Shown here: positions 47,838 to 56,526 of the stretch, piece by piece | Position numbering within the stretch: position 1 is the stretch's first letter | How the letters are laid out: the number at the start of each line of letters is the position of its first letter | Assembly: GCF_009664085.1 (NCBI RefSeq) | Contig: NZ_CP039268.1 | Span: 2,523,001-2,587,000 of the forward strand | Direction: 5' to 3' | DNA: 64,000 bases | Source of the DNA: Thermochromatium tepidum ATCC 43061 | GTDB taxonomy: Bacteria; Pseudomonadota; Gammaproteobacteria; Chromatiales; Chromatiaceae | Notes under the pieces: model-generated | Databases searched by the model: none | The model's input: only the letters and a program-made list of their open reading frames with translations | Told to the model about the DNA's origin: nothing | Program-made: the position numbers and the translations under genes

Positions 47838-48037
47838 AGACCGGGGATTCCTAAGGCGCTCAGGGGTGGCTTAATACCGCCCCTGAGTCGATTCGGTGGG
47901 TTTTGGGGCCGAGCACTCCATGACAGTGCGTCTCTCCACAGGTGTGACTTCCAGCCTGCCCCGCCGTCGGCCGCCTTGGGTCTCGGCGGCAGAGACATTG
48001 CGCCCCAAACGACAAGGCGTGTCGCGCACAGGGTCAA
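47817..48037. mobile_element. Degenerate IS200/IS605-type tnpB 3' end, copy C
   Basis: The stretch begins TTGACATCCTC, has a hairpin-like segment GACTGAAGACCGGGGATTCC and reads TCTCCACAGGTGTGA before ending AGGGTCAA. The same blocks, in order, occur at 58074-58257. On the minus strand it encodes a fragment with VTPVERRTVMECSA, like the C-terminal tail of TnpB proteins. No full transposase is present. The TTGACATCCTC-GGATTCCTAAG end is familiar from IS605-family elements. Confidence 0.6.
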
Positions 48038-48055
48038 GTCGATGTAAGACAGAGT

Positions 48056-48403
48056 TCACTCCGTACCCTTGTGTCGCAAGAGCCTGGGCACGGGTCGCCA
48101 GGTGTCGATCAGATGCCACAGGCTCAGGATCGGATGGGGTAAGATCATCCGCGGTCCGGCATAACGCATCACGGCCCGCACCCGCTCGCGCTGGATCGCC
48201 GAGTAGCAGTGCACCTCGCAACGGTTGCAGGCCGGTTTTTTCTCCTGGAAGGGACAGCGATCCAGCCGGCGCCGGGCGTAGTCGAGCAGTCTGGCGCAGT
48301 CCTCGCACAACTCCCGTCGTCCGCCGTGATGGTCTCGACAATAGATCGCCAGCATGGCGGCGATGGTCTTCTGCTCGCGTTCGAGTCGTTGTCCGGATGG
48401 CAT
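48056..48403 (-). CDS. YgbA-family (nitrous-oxide-stimulated-promoter) protein
   Basis: This 115-aa Cys-rich protein contains REQKTIAAMLAIYCRDHHG, LCEDCARLLDYARRRLDRCPFQEKKPACNRCEVHCYS and RERVRAVMRYAGPRMILPHPILSLWHLID. The pattern is that of YgbA, a member of the NsrR/nitric-oxide regulon in E. coli. The ATG at 48403 has GAGGAA 8 bases upstream; 48433 is less likely. An FNR-type box lies 75 bases upstream. Confidence 0.88.
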   Translation of the reverse strand: MPSGQRLEREQKTIAAMLAIYCRDHHGGRRELCEDCARLLDYARRRLDRCPFQEKKPACNRCEVHCYSAIQRERVRAVMRYAGPRMILPHPILSLWHLIDTWRPVPRLLRHKGTE

Positions 48404-48477
48404 CGAGATTCCTCGTATTGTGTCTTTGGCCACCGATGATCAAAGAACGAGTCTTGGTTGATTCACGACGACCAGCC

Positions 48478-48491
48478 TTGATCGAGGTCAA
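48478..48491. promoter_or_regulatory. FNR-type box between the YgbA-type gene and feoA
   Basis: TTGATCGAGGTCAA matches the FNR consensus in 9 of 10 fixed positions. It lies 75 bases before the YgbA-type start and 147 bases before feoA, so it could act on either divergent unit. Confidence 0.6.
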
Positions 48492-48599
48492 GCCACGCAC
48501 GTTGCTTCAGCACTCATGCTCATCTCCCCGACCTTGTCGCACATACCCGATCTCGATGGCAAATGAGAAGTCATTGCATTCATGAGGGAGCTCACCTAG

Positions 48600-48618
48600 A
48601 ATAAGAATTATTCTTGTT
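48600..48618. promoter_or_regulatory. Fur box of the feo operon
   Basis: AATAAGAATTATTCTTGTT is a 19-base near-palindrome that matches the Fur box form AATGAGAATNATTCTCATT at most positions. It ends 19 bases before the first feoA ATG, so Fe2+-Fur repression is expected. Confidence 0.75.
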
Positions 48619-48637
48619 ATTTCTTGAGGCATTGAAC

Positions 48638-48964
48638 ATGGATCTTGCGCCCTCACTGCATCCGGGCGATCTCAGCGATCCCCTCGACCCGGCAACTCGG
48701 GTTGATCATCGCGAGAACCAACCAGCCGTAACCAACAGCTTCCCGCTGGTGCTGGCCAGAGAGGGCCAGCGGGTGCGCATCCGGACCCTGCACGGCGGCA
48801 AGGGTCTGGCCAGGCGTCTGACCGAACTGGGCCTGAATCCGGGCACCGAGGTGCGCGTCGTAGCGCGTCAGGGCGGCGCTCTAGTCCTCGCGCGCGGTGA
48901 GACCCGCCTGGCGCTCGGGGGTGGGATGGCGGTCAAGATCCTGGTGGAGGCAGTCGAGGCATGA
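48638..48964 (+). CDS. feoA: FeoA-type protein, copy 1
   Basis: This 108-aa protein has an unconserved N-terminal stretch of about 40 residues and then an SH3-like FeoA domain (LAREGQRVRIRTLHGGKGLARRLTELGLNPGTEVRVVARQGGALVLARGETRLALGGGMAVKILV). FeoA assists FeoB in ferrous iron uptake. The stop overlaps the next feoA as ATGA. The Fur box lies just upstream. Confidence 0.92.
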   Translation: MDLAPSLHPGDLSDPLDPATRVDHRENQPAVTNSFPLVLAREGQRVRIRTLHGGKGLARRLTELGLNPGTEVRVVARQGGALVLARGETRLALGGGMAVKILVEAVEA

Positions 48965-49194
48965 ACGCGACCCTCAAGGACTTCAAGGCCGGTGACCAGG
49001 GGCGCGTACTCGGGTTTCGTGCCGCCGGCGGAGCCTATCGACACAAGCTCTTGGCGATGGGATTGACGCCTGGTGTCGCCCTGGAGGTGATCCGGGTCGC
49101 CCCCTTGGGTGATCCGGTCGAGATCCGGGTGCGTGGCACCGCGGTCAGTCTGCGCCGCGATGAGGCGGCGGTGCTCGAAGTGGAGCGCATCTGA
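48961..49194 (+). CDS. feoA: FeoA-type protein, copy 2
   Basis: This 77-aa protein is a single FeoA domain (KAGDQGRVLGFRAAGGAYRHKLLAMGLTPGVALEVIRVAPLGDPVEIRVRGTAVSLRRDEAAVLEVE). It overlaps copy 1 by 4 bases and the feoB start by one base. It differs clearly from copy 1, so this is an old duplication with two distinct FeoA types. Confidence 0.94.
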   Translation: MNATLKDFKAGDQGRVLGFRAAGGAYRHKLLAMGLTPGVALEVIRVAPLGDPVEIRVRGTAVSLRRDEAAVLEVERI

Positions 49195-51554
49195 TGACTC
49201 AGCCCCTCTCAAAACCGCACTACTGCATCGGTGTCGTCGGCAACCCCAACTGCGGCAAGACCACGCTTTTCAATGCCCTGACCGGCGCGCGCCAGCAGGT
49301 CGGCAACTGGCCGGGGGTCACGGTCGAGCGCAAGACTGGAGGCTATCGCTTCGGCGCGGCCGAGTTCAGCCTGGTCGATCTACCCGGCACCTATTCGCTC
49401 GACGTCTCCGACCCCGCGGTCGCGCTCGACGAGCGCATCGCGCGCGACTTCGTCTATGCCCGCGAGGCCGATGTCATCCTCAACATACTCGATGCCTCCA
49501 GCCTGGAGCGCCATCTCTATCTGACCACCCAGCTGATCGAGATGGGCCGCCCGCTGGTGCTGGCGCTCAACATGATGGACATGGCCGAGTCACGCGGGCT
49601 CCGGATCGATGTCGCCGCGCTCTCCAAACGGCTCGGCTGTCCGGTAGTACCCCTGGTGGCGTCTAAAGGCCAGGGGGTGGCACAACTCAAACAGGTCCTG
49701 CTCGAACAGGCCCAGCATGCCAGCGTGCCCTCGGTCCAGATCCCGTTCGGGCCCAGGCTAGAGGCGGCGATCAGCGCGCTCGAACCGCGTCTGCGTCCGA
49801 TCGCCGAGGCACAGGGTGATTCCGTGCGCTGGCTGGCGGCACGGTTGCTGGAAGGCGACGATCTGGCGCTCCGGCTGGCCGGCCCGGTGGTGGGCCGGGA
49901 CGAGGTCCGCGCCCTACTCGGCGATCTGGCCGACGACGTCGATATCCTGTTCGCCGACGCGCGCTATGGCTTTGCGCACGCCCTCACCCAGGCGACGGTG
50001 AAGACATCCGGCCAAGCGTCGCGCTCGCTCTCCGACCGGGTCGACCGGATTGTGCTCAATCGAGTGTTTGGCATCCCGATCTTTCTTGCCGTGATGTATC
50101 TGATGTTCATGTTCACCATCAACATCGGCGGGGCCTTCATCGATTTCTTTGATCTCGCTGCCAGGGCCCTCTTTGTCGAGGGTGCGTCCGAGCTTTTGGG
50201 TCGGATCGGTACGCCCGAGTGGCTAATCATCGTCATCGCCAAGGGGCTCGGGGGCGGGGTGCAGGTGGTTTCGACCTTCATCCCCATCATTGCCTTTCTG
50301 TATCTGTTCATGTCGGTGCTGGAGGACTCGGGCTATATGGCGCGCGCGGCCTTTGTCATGGATCGCTTCATGCGGGCGATTGGGCTGCCGGGCAAGTCGT
50401 TTGTGCCCCTCTTGGTGGGTTTTGGCTGCAATGTGCCGGCGATCATGGCGAGTCGTACCCTGGAGAATCCACGTGATCGGGTCTTGACGGTGCTGATGAC
50501 GCCCTTCATGTCGTGCGGGGCGCGGCTGCCGGTCTATGCACTCTTCGCGGCGGCCTTCTTCAGCGCCGGCGGTCAAGACGTGGTGTTTGCGCTCTATCTG
50601 ATCGGCCTCCTCGCGGCGGTGCTGACCGGCTTCATCCTCAAGCACACCCTGCTCAAGGGTCAGGTCATGCCCTTCGTGATGGAACTGCCGCCTTATCATC
50701 TGCCCACCCTCAAGGGCGTGCTGCAGCGCACCCGGGACCGCACCAAGGGTTTCGTCGTGCGCGCGGGGGCCGTGATCGTGCCCATGGTGCTGGTGCTCAA
50801 CCTGCTCAATACCACGGGCACCGACGGCAGCTTCGGCAACGAGGACACTGAGCAGTCGGTGCTCGCCGCCATCGGGCGCACCCTCGCCCCGGCCTTTACG
50901 CCCATGGGTCTGGACGCCGAGAACTGGCCGGCGACGGTTGGCATCTTCACTGGCCTCCTGGCCAAGGAGGCCGTAGTCGGTACGCTGGATGCGACCTATT
51001 CGCGTCTGGCCGCCGCCGAGTCCGGTGAGGGGCCCAGCGCCGAAGAGGAGGGGCCCTACAGCCTGAGTGCCGGCTTGAGCGAGGCCGTGGCGACCATCCC
51101 GGTCAATCTAGCCGATGCCTTGGGCCACTGGGCCGATCCACTGGGTCTGGGCGACGTTGCTGAGACCGCTGATCCCGAGGCCGCGGCGGAGAGACTAGAG
51201 GTCGGCAGCGGCACCTTCGGAGCCATGGCCGCGCGCTTCGATGGGCAGGCCGGGGCCTTTGCCTATCTCCTGTTCATCCTGCTCTATTCGCCCTGTGTCG
51301 CCGCGATCGGCGCCATCCAGCGCGAGATTGGCACCGGCTGGGCGGCCTTTGCGGTGCTCTGGACCACAGGACTGGGCTATGGCACAGCGACTGTGTTCTA
51401 TCAGGCCGCGATCTTCAACCGTGATCCAGTCAACGCCTCGATCTGGATCGGCGTGATGTCCGGGCTGCTACTTGCCGTCGTCATCGGGATGCGTCTCTGG
51501 GCGCGGCGCGAGTCGGTGCCCGTCAAGCTGGCGACTGAGAGGGGGCTGTCATGA
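49194..51554 (+). CDS. feoB: Ferrous iron transporter FeoB
   Basis: This 786-aa protein has an N-terminal G domain (GNPNCGKTTLFN at about 16-27, VDLPGTYSL, NMMD) and a C-terminal membrane domain with the two Gate regions (PLLVGFGCNVPAIMASRTLENPRDR, MSCGARLPVYALFAAAFF and KEAVVGTLDATYSRL). It carries Fe2+ across the inner membrane. Genes upstream and downstream overlap it by 1-4 bases, so feoA-feoA-feoB-feoC is one unit. Confidence 0.97.
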   Translation: MTQPLSKPHYCIGVVGNPNCGKTTLFNALTGARQQVGNWPGVTVERKTGGYRFGAAEFSLVDLPGTYSLDVSDPAVALDERIARDFVYAREADVILNILDASSLERHLYLTTQLIEMGRPLVLALNMMDMAESRGLRIDVAALSKRLGCPVVPLVASKGQGVAQLKQVLLEQAQHASVPSVQIPFGPRLEAAISALEPRLRPIAEAQGDSVRWLAARLLEGDDLALRLAGPVVGRDEVRALLGDLADDVDILFADARYGFAHALTQATVKTSGQASRSLSDRVDRIVLNRVFGIPIFLAVMYLMFMFTINIGGAFIDFFDLAARALFVEGASELLGRIGTPEWLIIVIAKGLGGGVQVVSTFIPIIAFLYLFMSVLEDSGYMARAAFVMDRFMRAIGLPGKSFVPLLVGFGCNVPAIMASRTLENPRDRVLTVLMTPFMSCGARLPVYALFAAAFFSAGGQDVVFALYLIGLLAAVLTGFILKHTLLKGQVMPFVMELPPYHLPTLKGVLQRTRDRTKGFVVRAGAVIVPMVLVLNLLNTTGTDGSFGNEDTEQSVLAAIGRTLAPAFTPMGLDAENWPATVGIFTGLLAKEAVVGTLDATYSRLAAAESGEGPSAEEEGPYSLSAGLSEAVATIPVNLADALGHWADPLGLGDVAETADPEAAAERLEVGSGTFGAMAARFDGQAGAFAYLLFILLYSPCVAAIGAIQREIGTGWAAFAVLWTTGLGYGTATVFYQAAIFNRDPVNASIWIGVMSGLLLAVVIGMRLWARRESVPVKLATERGLS

Positions 51555-51778
51555 TCCTCAGTGAACTCTCGCGCTATCTGCGCGACCACCGCCGCGCCGC
51601 CGTGCGCGATCTGGCCTATCACTTCGATGCCGAGCCGGACGCGCTGCGTGGGATGCTGGAAACACTGGAGCGCAAGGGTCAGGTGCGGAGGCTCCCGGCC
51701 AATACGCCCTGCACCGGCTGTCGTCAGTGCGATCCGACGACGATCGCGATCTATGAGTGGGTGGAGTCGCTGGACTAA
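51551..51778 (+). CDS. feoC: FeoC-type winged-helix Fe-S protein
   Basis: This 75-aa protein has a winged-helix N-terminus (MILSELSRYLRDHRRAAVRDLAYHFDAEPDALRGMLETLERKGQVRRL) and a Cys set CTGCRQC (Cys 54, 57, 60) that can hold an Fe-S cluster. FeoC proteins regulate FeoB. It overlaps the feoB stop by 4 bases. Confidence 0.92.
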   Translation: MILSELSRYLRDHRRAAVRDLAYHFDAEPDALRGMLETLERKGQVRRLPANTPCTGCRQCDPTTIAIYEWVESLD

Positions 51779-51852
51779 GCAAGACCCTCTCGGGGCGCGA
51801 CCCCTGGATTCGACTTGCCATCGCGCCGTTCCGCTGGCAGAGTCGCGAGATT

Positions 51853-54651
51853 ATGAATCTATCGCTCGTCGTACTCCTGCCCTTCGTCGGTGCGGTTCTA
51901 GCTGGCTGGGTGTCACACCTTGGCCGCATGAAGTCTGCCTGGACGGCCGGGGCTGTGACCCTTCTGGCGCTGCTCTGTCTGGCACCCTTGGCCCCGCTGC
52001 CCTTCAGCGGTCAGACCCTGGTGTGGCGCCTGGGGTGGATCCACCAGATCGGGCTCGATCTGGTGTTCCGGCTCGATGGCCTGGGACTGCTGTTTGCGTC
52101 CATGATCCTGGGCATCGGGCTTTTGGTCATCCTCTATGCCCGCTACTACCTGCCCGAGCGCGATGGACTCGGGCGATTCTATGCCTATCTGTTGTTCTTT
52201 ATGGGTGCGATGCTCGGCATCGTGCTGTCGGAGAACCTGATCCTGATGCTGATCTTCTGGGAGCTGACGAGTCTGTCGTCCTTCCTGCTGATCAGCTATT
52301 CCTACCGCAAGCCGGAGAGCCGGCGCGGGGCGCGCCTGGCGCTCGCGGTCACCGGTCTGGGTGGACTGGCGCTGCTCGGTGGCCTGTTGCTGCTCGGCAA
52401 GCTGGCCGGCAGCTACGACCTCTCGGTGATCCTGACCCAGGGCGAGGCGGTGCGCGCCGACCCGCTCTATCCCCCGATGCTGGTGCTGATCCTGATTGGG
52501 GCCTTCACCAAGTCGGCCCAGTTTCCCTTCCATTTCTGGCTTCCGCACGCCATGGCCGCACCGACCCCGGTCTCGGCCTATCTGCATTCGGCAACCATGG
52601 TCAAGGCCGGGGTCTTTCTCCTGGCCAGATTGTTCCCGGTGCTCGCCGGCACGCCGGAATGGACCTGGCTGGTGATCGGCGCCGGTCTGGCGACCCTCTT
52701 GATCGGGGCCGGGATCGCGCTCTTTAAGCATGACCTCAAGGGGCTCCTGGCCTATTCGACCGTCAGCCATCTGGGACTGATCACGCTCCTGTTCGGACTC
52801 GGCACCCCGCTGGCGGCGGTCGCGGGCGTCTTTCACATCTTCAATCACGCCACCTTCAAGGCGTCGCTGTTCATGGCCGCCGGGATCATCGACCACGAAT
52901 GCGGCACGCGCGACATGCGCCGTATCAACGGACTCTGGAGGTTCATGCCCTATACCGCAACCCTGGCCATGGTCGCGGCGGCCTCGATGGCGGGTGTACC
53001 GCTGTTCAATGGCTTTTTGTCCAAGGAGATGTTCTTTGCCGAGACCGCGGATTTTGCGACCGGCTTCGAATACGGCTGGCTGTTGCCGGCCTTGGTGGTG
53101 CTCGCGGGGGTGATGGCGGTGGCCTATTCGTTGCGCTTCATCCACGATGTCTTCTTCAATGGTGAGCCGATCGATCTGCCGCGCACCCCGCACGAGCCGC
53201 CGTTCTGGATGAAGGCGCCGGTGGCGGTATTGGTGGCCATCTGTCTCTTGGTCGGCATCCTCCCGGCGCTTACGGTCGATCCGATTCTGCGCACGACCGT
53301 GACCAGCGTCCTCCAGGCCCCGGCGCCTGAGTTCGATCTGGCCATCTGGCACGGGTTTGGGCTGCCGGTGGTCATGAGTCTGACGGCCTTGGTCGGGGGC
53401 GTTTTGGTCTATGGGGCGCGTCGACCGCTGTTTCGGCTCGCGACGCGCCTGGAGGGGCGGCTCGAGGCGCGGGCCCTGTATGACGGGCTGCTGGCCGAGC
53501 TCACCCTGTTTGCAGCCTGGCTCACCCGGCGGCTGGATCCCGGCTCGCTGCCGTGGCGGGTGCTGGTGCTGCTGCTGACGGTGTTGGTGTTCGGCGTGCT
53601 CGGATCCATCGGTTCCGGCTCGCCGCTAACCGGGACGCGCGCCCTGTTGCCGGTCGATGGCGTCAGCCTGACCCTGACCGCCGGGCTGATCCTGGTGACC
53701 CTGGTGACGGTCGCGCTGCATCGACGCCGGTTCACGGCGCTGGTCGTGGTCGGGGCGCTCGGGTTGCTGGTGGCGCTGATCTTCGTCAAGTTCTCGGCAC
53801 CCGATCTGGCACTGACCCAGCTCTCAGTGGAGATCGTGACCATCGTGCTGCTGCTGCTTGCACTCTATTTCCTGCCCCAACGCGGGCCGGATGAGTCGAG
53901 TACCGCGCGGCGTTGGCATGATGGTATGGTCGCGGGTCTGGCCGGACTCGGCGCCGGTGTCCTGACCTGGGCTATCCTCACCCGCCCGTTGGAGTCGATC
54001 TCGGACTACTTCATCGCCAACAGTCTGCCAGGTGGAGGTGGGGCGAACGTGGTCAACGTCATCCTGGTCGATTTTCGTGGCTTCGACACCCTGGGCGAGA
54101 TCACGGTGCTGGCGCTCGCCGGACTCGGCATCCATGCCATGCTCTATGGCCTGCGGCTACCTGGGATGACCCAGGATGCCGATGGTCGTCGCTGGAACTG
54201 GGACGTCCATCCGGCAATCATGGCGGCGCTGGCGCGACTGCTGCTGCCGTTGGCGCTCTTGGTGTCGGTCTTCATCTTCCTGCGCGGACACAACGCGCCG
54301 GGCGGCGGTTTCATCGCCGGGCTGATCACGGCGGTGGCGCTCATCATGCAGTATCTGGCCAATGGCGTGGCCTGGACCCATCGGCGGTTGTCAAACAACA
54401 TGTTGCCTTTGATCGGCGCGGGTCTGCTGATCGCGACCCTGACCGGGCTGGGGAGCCTGGTGTTCGGCTATCCCTTCCTGACCTCAAGCTTCACTCATCT
54501 CAACTGGCCGATCATTGGCGACCTCGAGCTGGCCACAGCCATGTTGTTCGACCTGGGTGTCTATCTGGTGGTGGTCAGTACAACGCTCCTGATCCTGATT
54601 CATCTAGGTCTGATGCATCGCGCCACCCATCCCGGCGAGGAATCGGCCTGA
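51853..54651 (+). CDS. mrpA: Na+/H+ antiporter subunit MrpA with fused MrpB-like region
   Basis: This 932-aa membrane protein has complex-I NuoL-like helices (LIFWELTSLSSFLLISYSYRKPESRRGARLAL, KSAQFPFHFWLPHAMAAPTPVSAYLHSATMVKAGVFLLAR, HIFNHATFKASLFMAAGIIDHE). Its C-terminal part has KFSAPDLALTQLSVEIVTIVLLLLALYFLP, then an MnhB-like segment LRGHNAPGGGFIAGLITAVALIMQYLANG. A separate mrpB is absent, so the fused form is present. It drives Na+/H+ exchange with MrpC-G. The ATG at 51853 starts directly at a membrane helix. Confidence 0.95.
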   Translation: MNLSLVVLLPFVGAVLAGWVSHLGRMKSAWTAGAVTLLALLCLAPLAPLPFSGQTLVWRLGWIHQIGLDLVFRLDGLGLLFASMILGIGLLVILYARYYLPERDGLGRFYAYLLFFMGAMLGIVLSENLILMLIFWELTSLSSFLLISYSYRKPESRRGARLALAVTGLGGLALLGGLLLLGKLAGSYDLSVILTQGEAVRADPLYPPMLVLILIGAFTKSAQFPFHFWLPHAMAAPTPVSAYLHSATMVKAGVFLLARLFPVLAGTPEWTWLVIGAGLATLLIGAGIALFKHDLKGLLAYSTVSHLGLITLLFGLGTPLAAVAGVFHIFNHATFKASLFMAAGIIDHECGTRDMRRINGLWRFMPYTATLAMVAAASMAGVPLFNGFLSKEMFFAETADFATGFEYGWLLPALVVLAGVMAVAYSLRFIHDVFFNGEPIDLPRTPHEPPFWMKAPVAVLVAICLLVGILPALTVDPILRTTVTSVLQAPAPEFDLAIWHGFGLPVVMSLTALVGGVLVYGARRPLFRLATRLEGRLEARALYDGLLAELTLFAAWLTRRLDPGSLPWRVLVLLLTVLVFGVLGSIGSGSPLTGTRALLPVDGVSLTLTAGLILVTLVTVALHRRRFTALVVVGALGLLVALIFVKFSAPDLALTQLSVEIVTIVLLLLALYFLPQRGPDESSTARRWHDGMVAGLAGLGAGVLTWAILTRPLESISDYFIANSLPGGGGANVVNVILVDFRGFDTLGEITVLALAGLGIHAMLYGLRLPGMTQDADGRRWNWDVHPAIMAALARLLLPLALLVSVFIFLRGHNAPGGGFIAGLITAVALIMQYLANGVAWTHRRLSNNMLPLIGAGLLIATLTGLGSLVFGYPFLTSSFTHLNWPIIGDLELATAMLFDLGVYLVVVSTTLLILIHLGLMHRATHPGEESA

Positions 54652-54652
54652 C

Positions 54653-55012
54653 ATGGAGGCCCTGATGAGTCTGATCATTGGTGTGCTAACCGCCGGTGGC
54701 GTCTATCTGCTGCTGCGCGCGCGCACCTTCTCGGTGGTCCTGGGGCTGGCCCTGCTGACCTATGCGGTCAATCTGTTCCTGTTTGCCAGCGGTCGCCTGA
54801 CGATCGGCGCGCCACCGATCCTCGCCCCTGGGGTGAGTCGCTCTACCGATCCCCTGCCCCAGGCGCTGGTGCTCACGGCCATCGTCATCAGCTTCGCCAT
54901 GACCGCCTTCGTCATCATGCTCGCGCTCAGAGCGCGAGCCGAGCTGGGCAATGATCATGTCGACGGTCGCGATCCTGATGATGTCAGGAACCGCGAGGGA
55001 TCGGAGGCATGA
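54653..55012 (+). CDS. mrpC: Na+/H+ antiporter subunit MrpC
   Basis: This 119-aa NuoK-like protein has three membrane segments: LIIGVLTAGGVYLLLRARTFSVVLGLALLTYAVNLFLFASG and PLPQALVLTAIVISFAMTAFVIMLAL. It starts one base after the mrpA stop and ends overlapping mrpD by 4 bases. Confidence 0.95.
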   Translation: MEALMSLIIGVLTAGGVYLLLRARTFSVVLGLALLTYAVNLFLFASGRLTIGAPPILAPGVSRSTDPLPQALVLTAIVISFAMTAFVIMLALRARAELGNDHVDGRDPDDVRNREGSEA

Positions 55013-56526
55013 ATCACCTCGTGATCGCCCCCTTACTCCTGCCGCTGCTGGTCGGGACCCTGTTGCTGGTGTCGCGCCGGACGCTGTCGCTCGCCGCGCG
55101 CCGTAGCCTGAGTCTGGCCGCGATCTTTGGCCAGATCCTGTTTGCGATCGAGCTGGGGTTCTTGGTCGGGGACGGCACCATCCTCACCTATCACCTCGGC
55201 CACTGGCCTGCGCCCTGGGGCATCGTGCTGGTGGCCGACCGGCTGGCGGTATGGATGCTGTTGGTCACCTCACTGCTGGCCGGCTGCGCCCTGCTGCACG
55301 CCATGCACGGCACCGACCAATGCAGCCGCCATTTCCATCCGCTGTTCCAGCTCCAGTTGTTCGGTCTCAACGGCGCCTTCCTGACCGGGGATCTGTTCAA
55401 CCTATTCGTCTTCTTCGAGATCCTGCTGCTGGCCTCCTATGGCCTGCTGGTGCATGGTGGCGGGGCGGCGCGGGTACGCGCTGGGCTCCAGTTCGTCGTC
55501 ATCAATCTGGTCGGCTCGACGCTGTTTCTGTTCGCGGCCGGGGCCTTCTATGGTCTGGTCGGCACGCTCAATCTGGCCGATCTGGCGCTCAAGGTCGCGC
55601 GACTACCGCCCGAGGCTCTGGGACCGGCGCAGGTGGCGGCACTGCTGTTGCTGATGGTGTTCGCGCTCAAGGCGGCCCTGGTGCCGCTACATCTGTGGCT
55701 GCCCTCGGCCTATGCCGCGACCTCGGCGCCGGTGGCGGCGCTGTTTGCGATCATGACCAAGGTCGGTGCCTATGCCCTGCTGCGGGTCGAGACCTTGATG
55801 TTCGGCAAGCAAGCGGGTATCCTGGCCGGTCTCTATACCACCTGGCTCCTACCGCTGGGCCTGCTGACCCTGGTGCTCGGCGCCTTGGGGGCATTGGCGG
55901 CAACCGAGCTGCGCCTGCAGGTCGCCTATCTGGTGGTGGTCTCGGTTGGACTGCTGATTTCGGCCTTCGGGCTCGGGACGGCGGATGGGATCGCGGCCGG
56001 ACTCTATTATCTGGTCCATACCACCTTCGCGACGGCGGCCTTCTTTCTGGTCGCCGATCTCATCCTGCGCACGCGCGGCTGGGCCGCCGATCGACTGGTG
56101 CCCGGACCGGCGCTGCCCAATGCAGGGCTGCTCGGCGGGCTGTTCTTCGTCACGGCGCTGCTGGTGGCGGGTCTGCCGCCGCTCTCGGGCTTTGTCGGCA
56201 AGGTCCTCATCCTGCGCGCGGCACTTGAGCAGCCGGTCTGGCCCTGGATCCTGGGGGTGGTGCTGATCGGCGGTCTGCTCGGGCTCATCGCCTTGGCGCG
56301 CTCGGGCAGCCTGCTCTTTTTCAATGTCCGGGGCGGGGGCGCCAGCGCCCATCTTGAGGCGGGCGCAACCCTGCCGACCCTTGGGCTGCTTTCGCTCTGT
56401 CTTGCGCTCCTGATCGGCTCGGGTCCGGTGTTCGATCTGGCCCGGGCGACGGCCGACCAGCTGCTCGATCCCTCGGATTATATTCATGCCGTGCTCAGGC
56501 CGATTGGAACCGGGTTTGAACCATGA
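55009..56526 (+). CDS. mrpD: Na+/H+ antiporter subunit MrpD
   Basis: This 505-aa NuoN/NuoM-like protein has about 14 membrane helices; LFNLFVFFEILLLASYGLLVHGGG and LLMVFALKAALVPLHLWLPSAYAATSAPVAALFAIMTKVGAYALLR carry the conserved Glu and Lys residues of the proton path. It overlaps mrpE by 4 bases. Confidence 0.96.
   Translation: MNHLVIAPLLLPLLVGTLLLVSRRTLSLAARRSLSLAAIFGQILFAIELGFLVGDGTILTYHLGHWPAPWGIVLVADRLAVWMLLVTSLLAGCALLHAMHGTDQCSRHFHPLFQLQLFGLNGAFLTGDLFNLFVFFEILLLASYGLLVHGGGAARVRAGLQFVVINLVGSTLFLFAAGAFYGLVGTLNLADLALKVARLPPEALGPAQVAALLLLMVFALKAALVPLHLWLPSAYAATSAPVAALFAIMTKVGAYALLRVETLMFGKQAGILAGLYTTWLLPLGLLTLVLGALGALAATELRLQVAYLVVVSVGLLISAFGLGTADGIAAGLYYLVHTTFATAAFFLVADLILRTRGWAADRLVPGPALPNAGLLGGLFFVTALLVAGLPPLSGFVGKVLILRAALEQPVWPWILGVVLIGGLLGLIALARSGSLLFFNVRGGGASAHLEAGATLPTLGLLSLCLALLIGSGPVFDLARATADQLLDPSDYIHAVLRPIGTGFEP

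Noticed and set aside
48056-48500. Joining the YgbA-type gene to the adjacent tnpB tail as one gene
   Set aside because: The fragments lie in different frames, and the YgbA-type gene has its own ribosome-binding site and stop.
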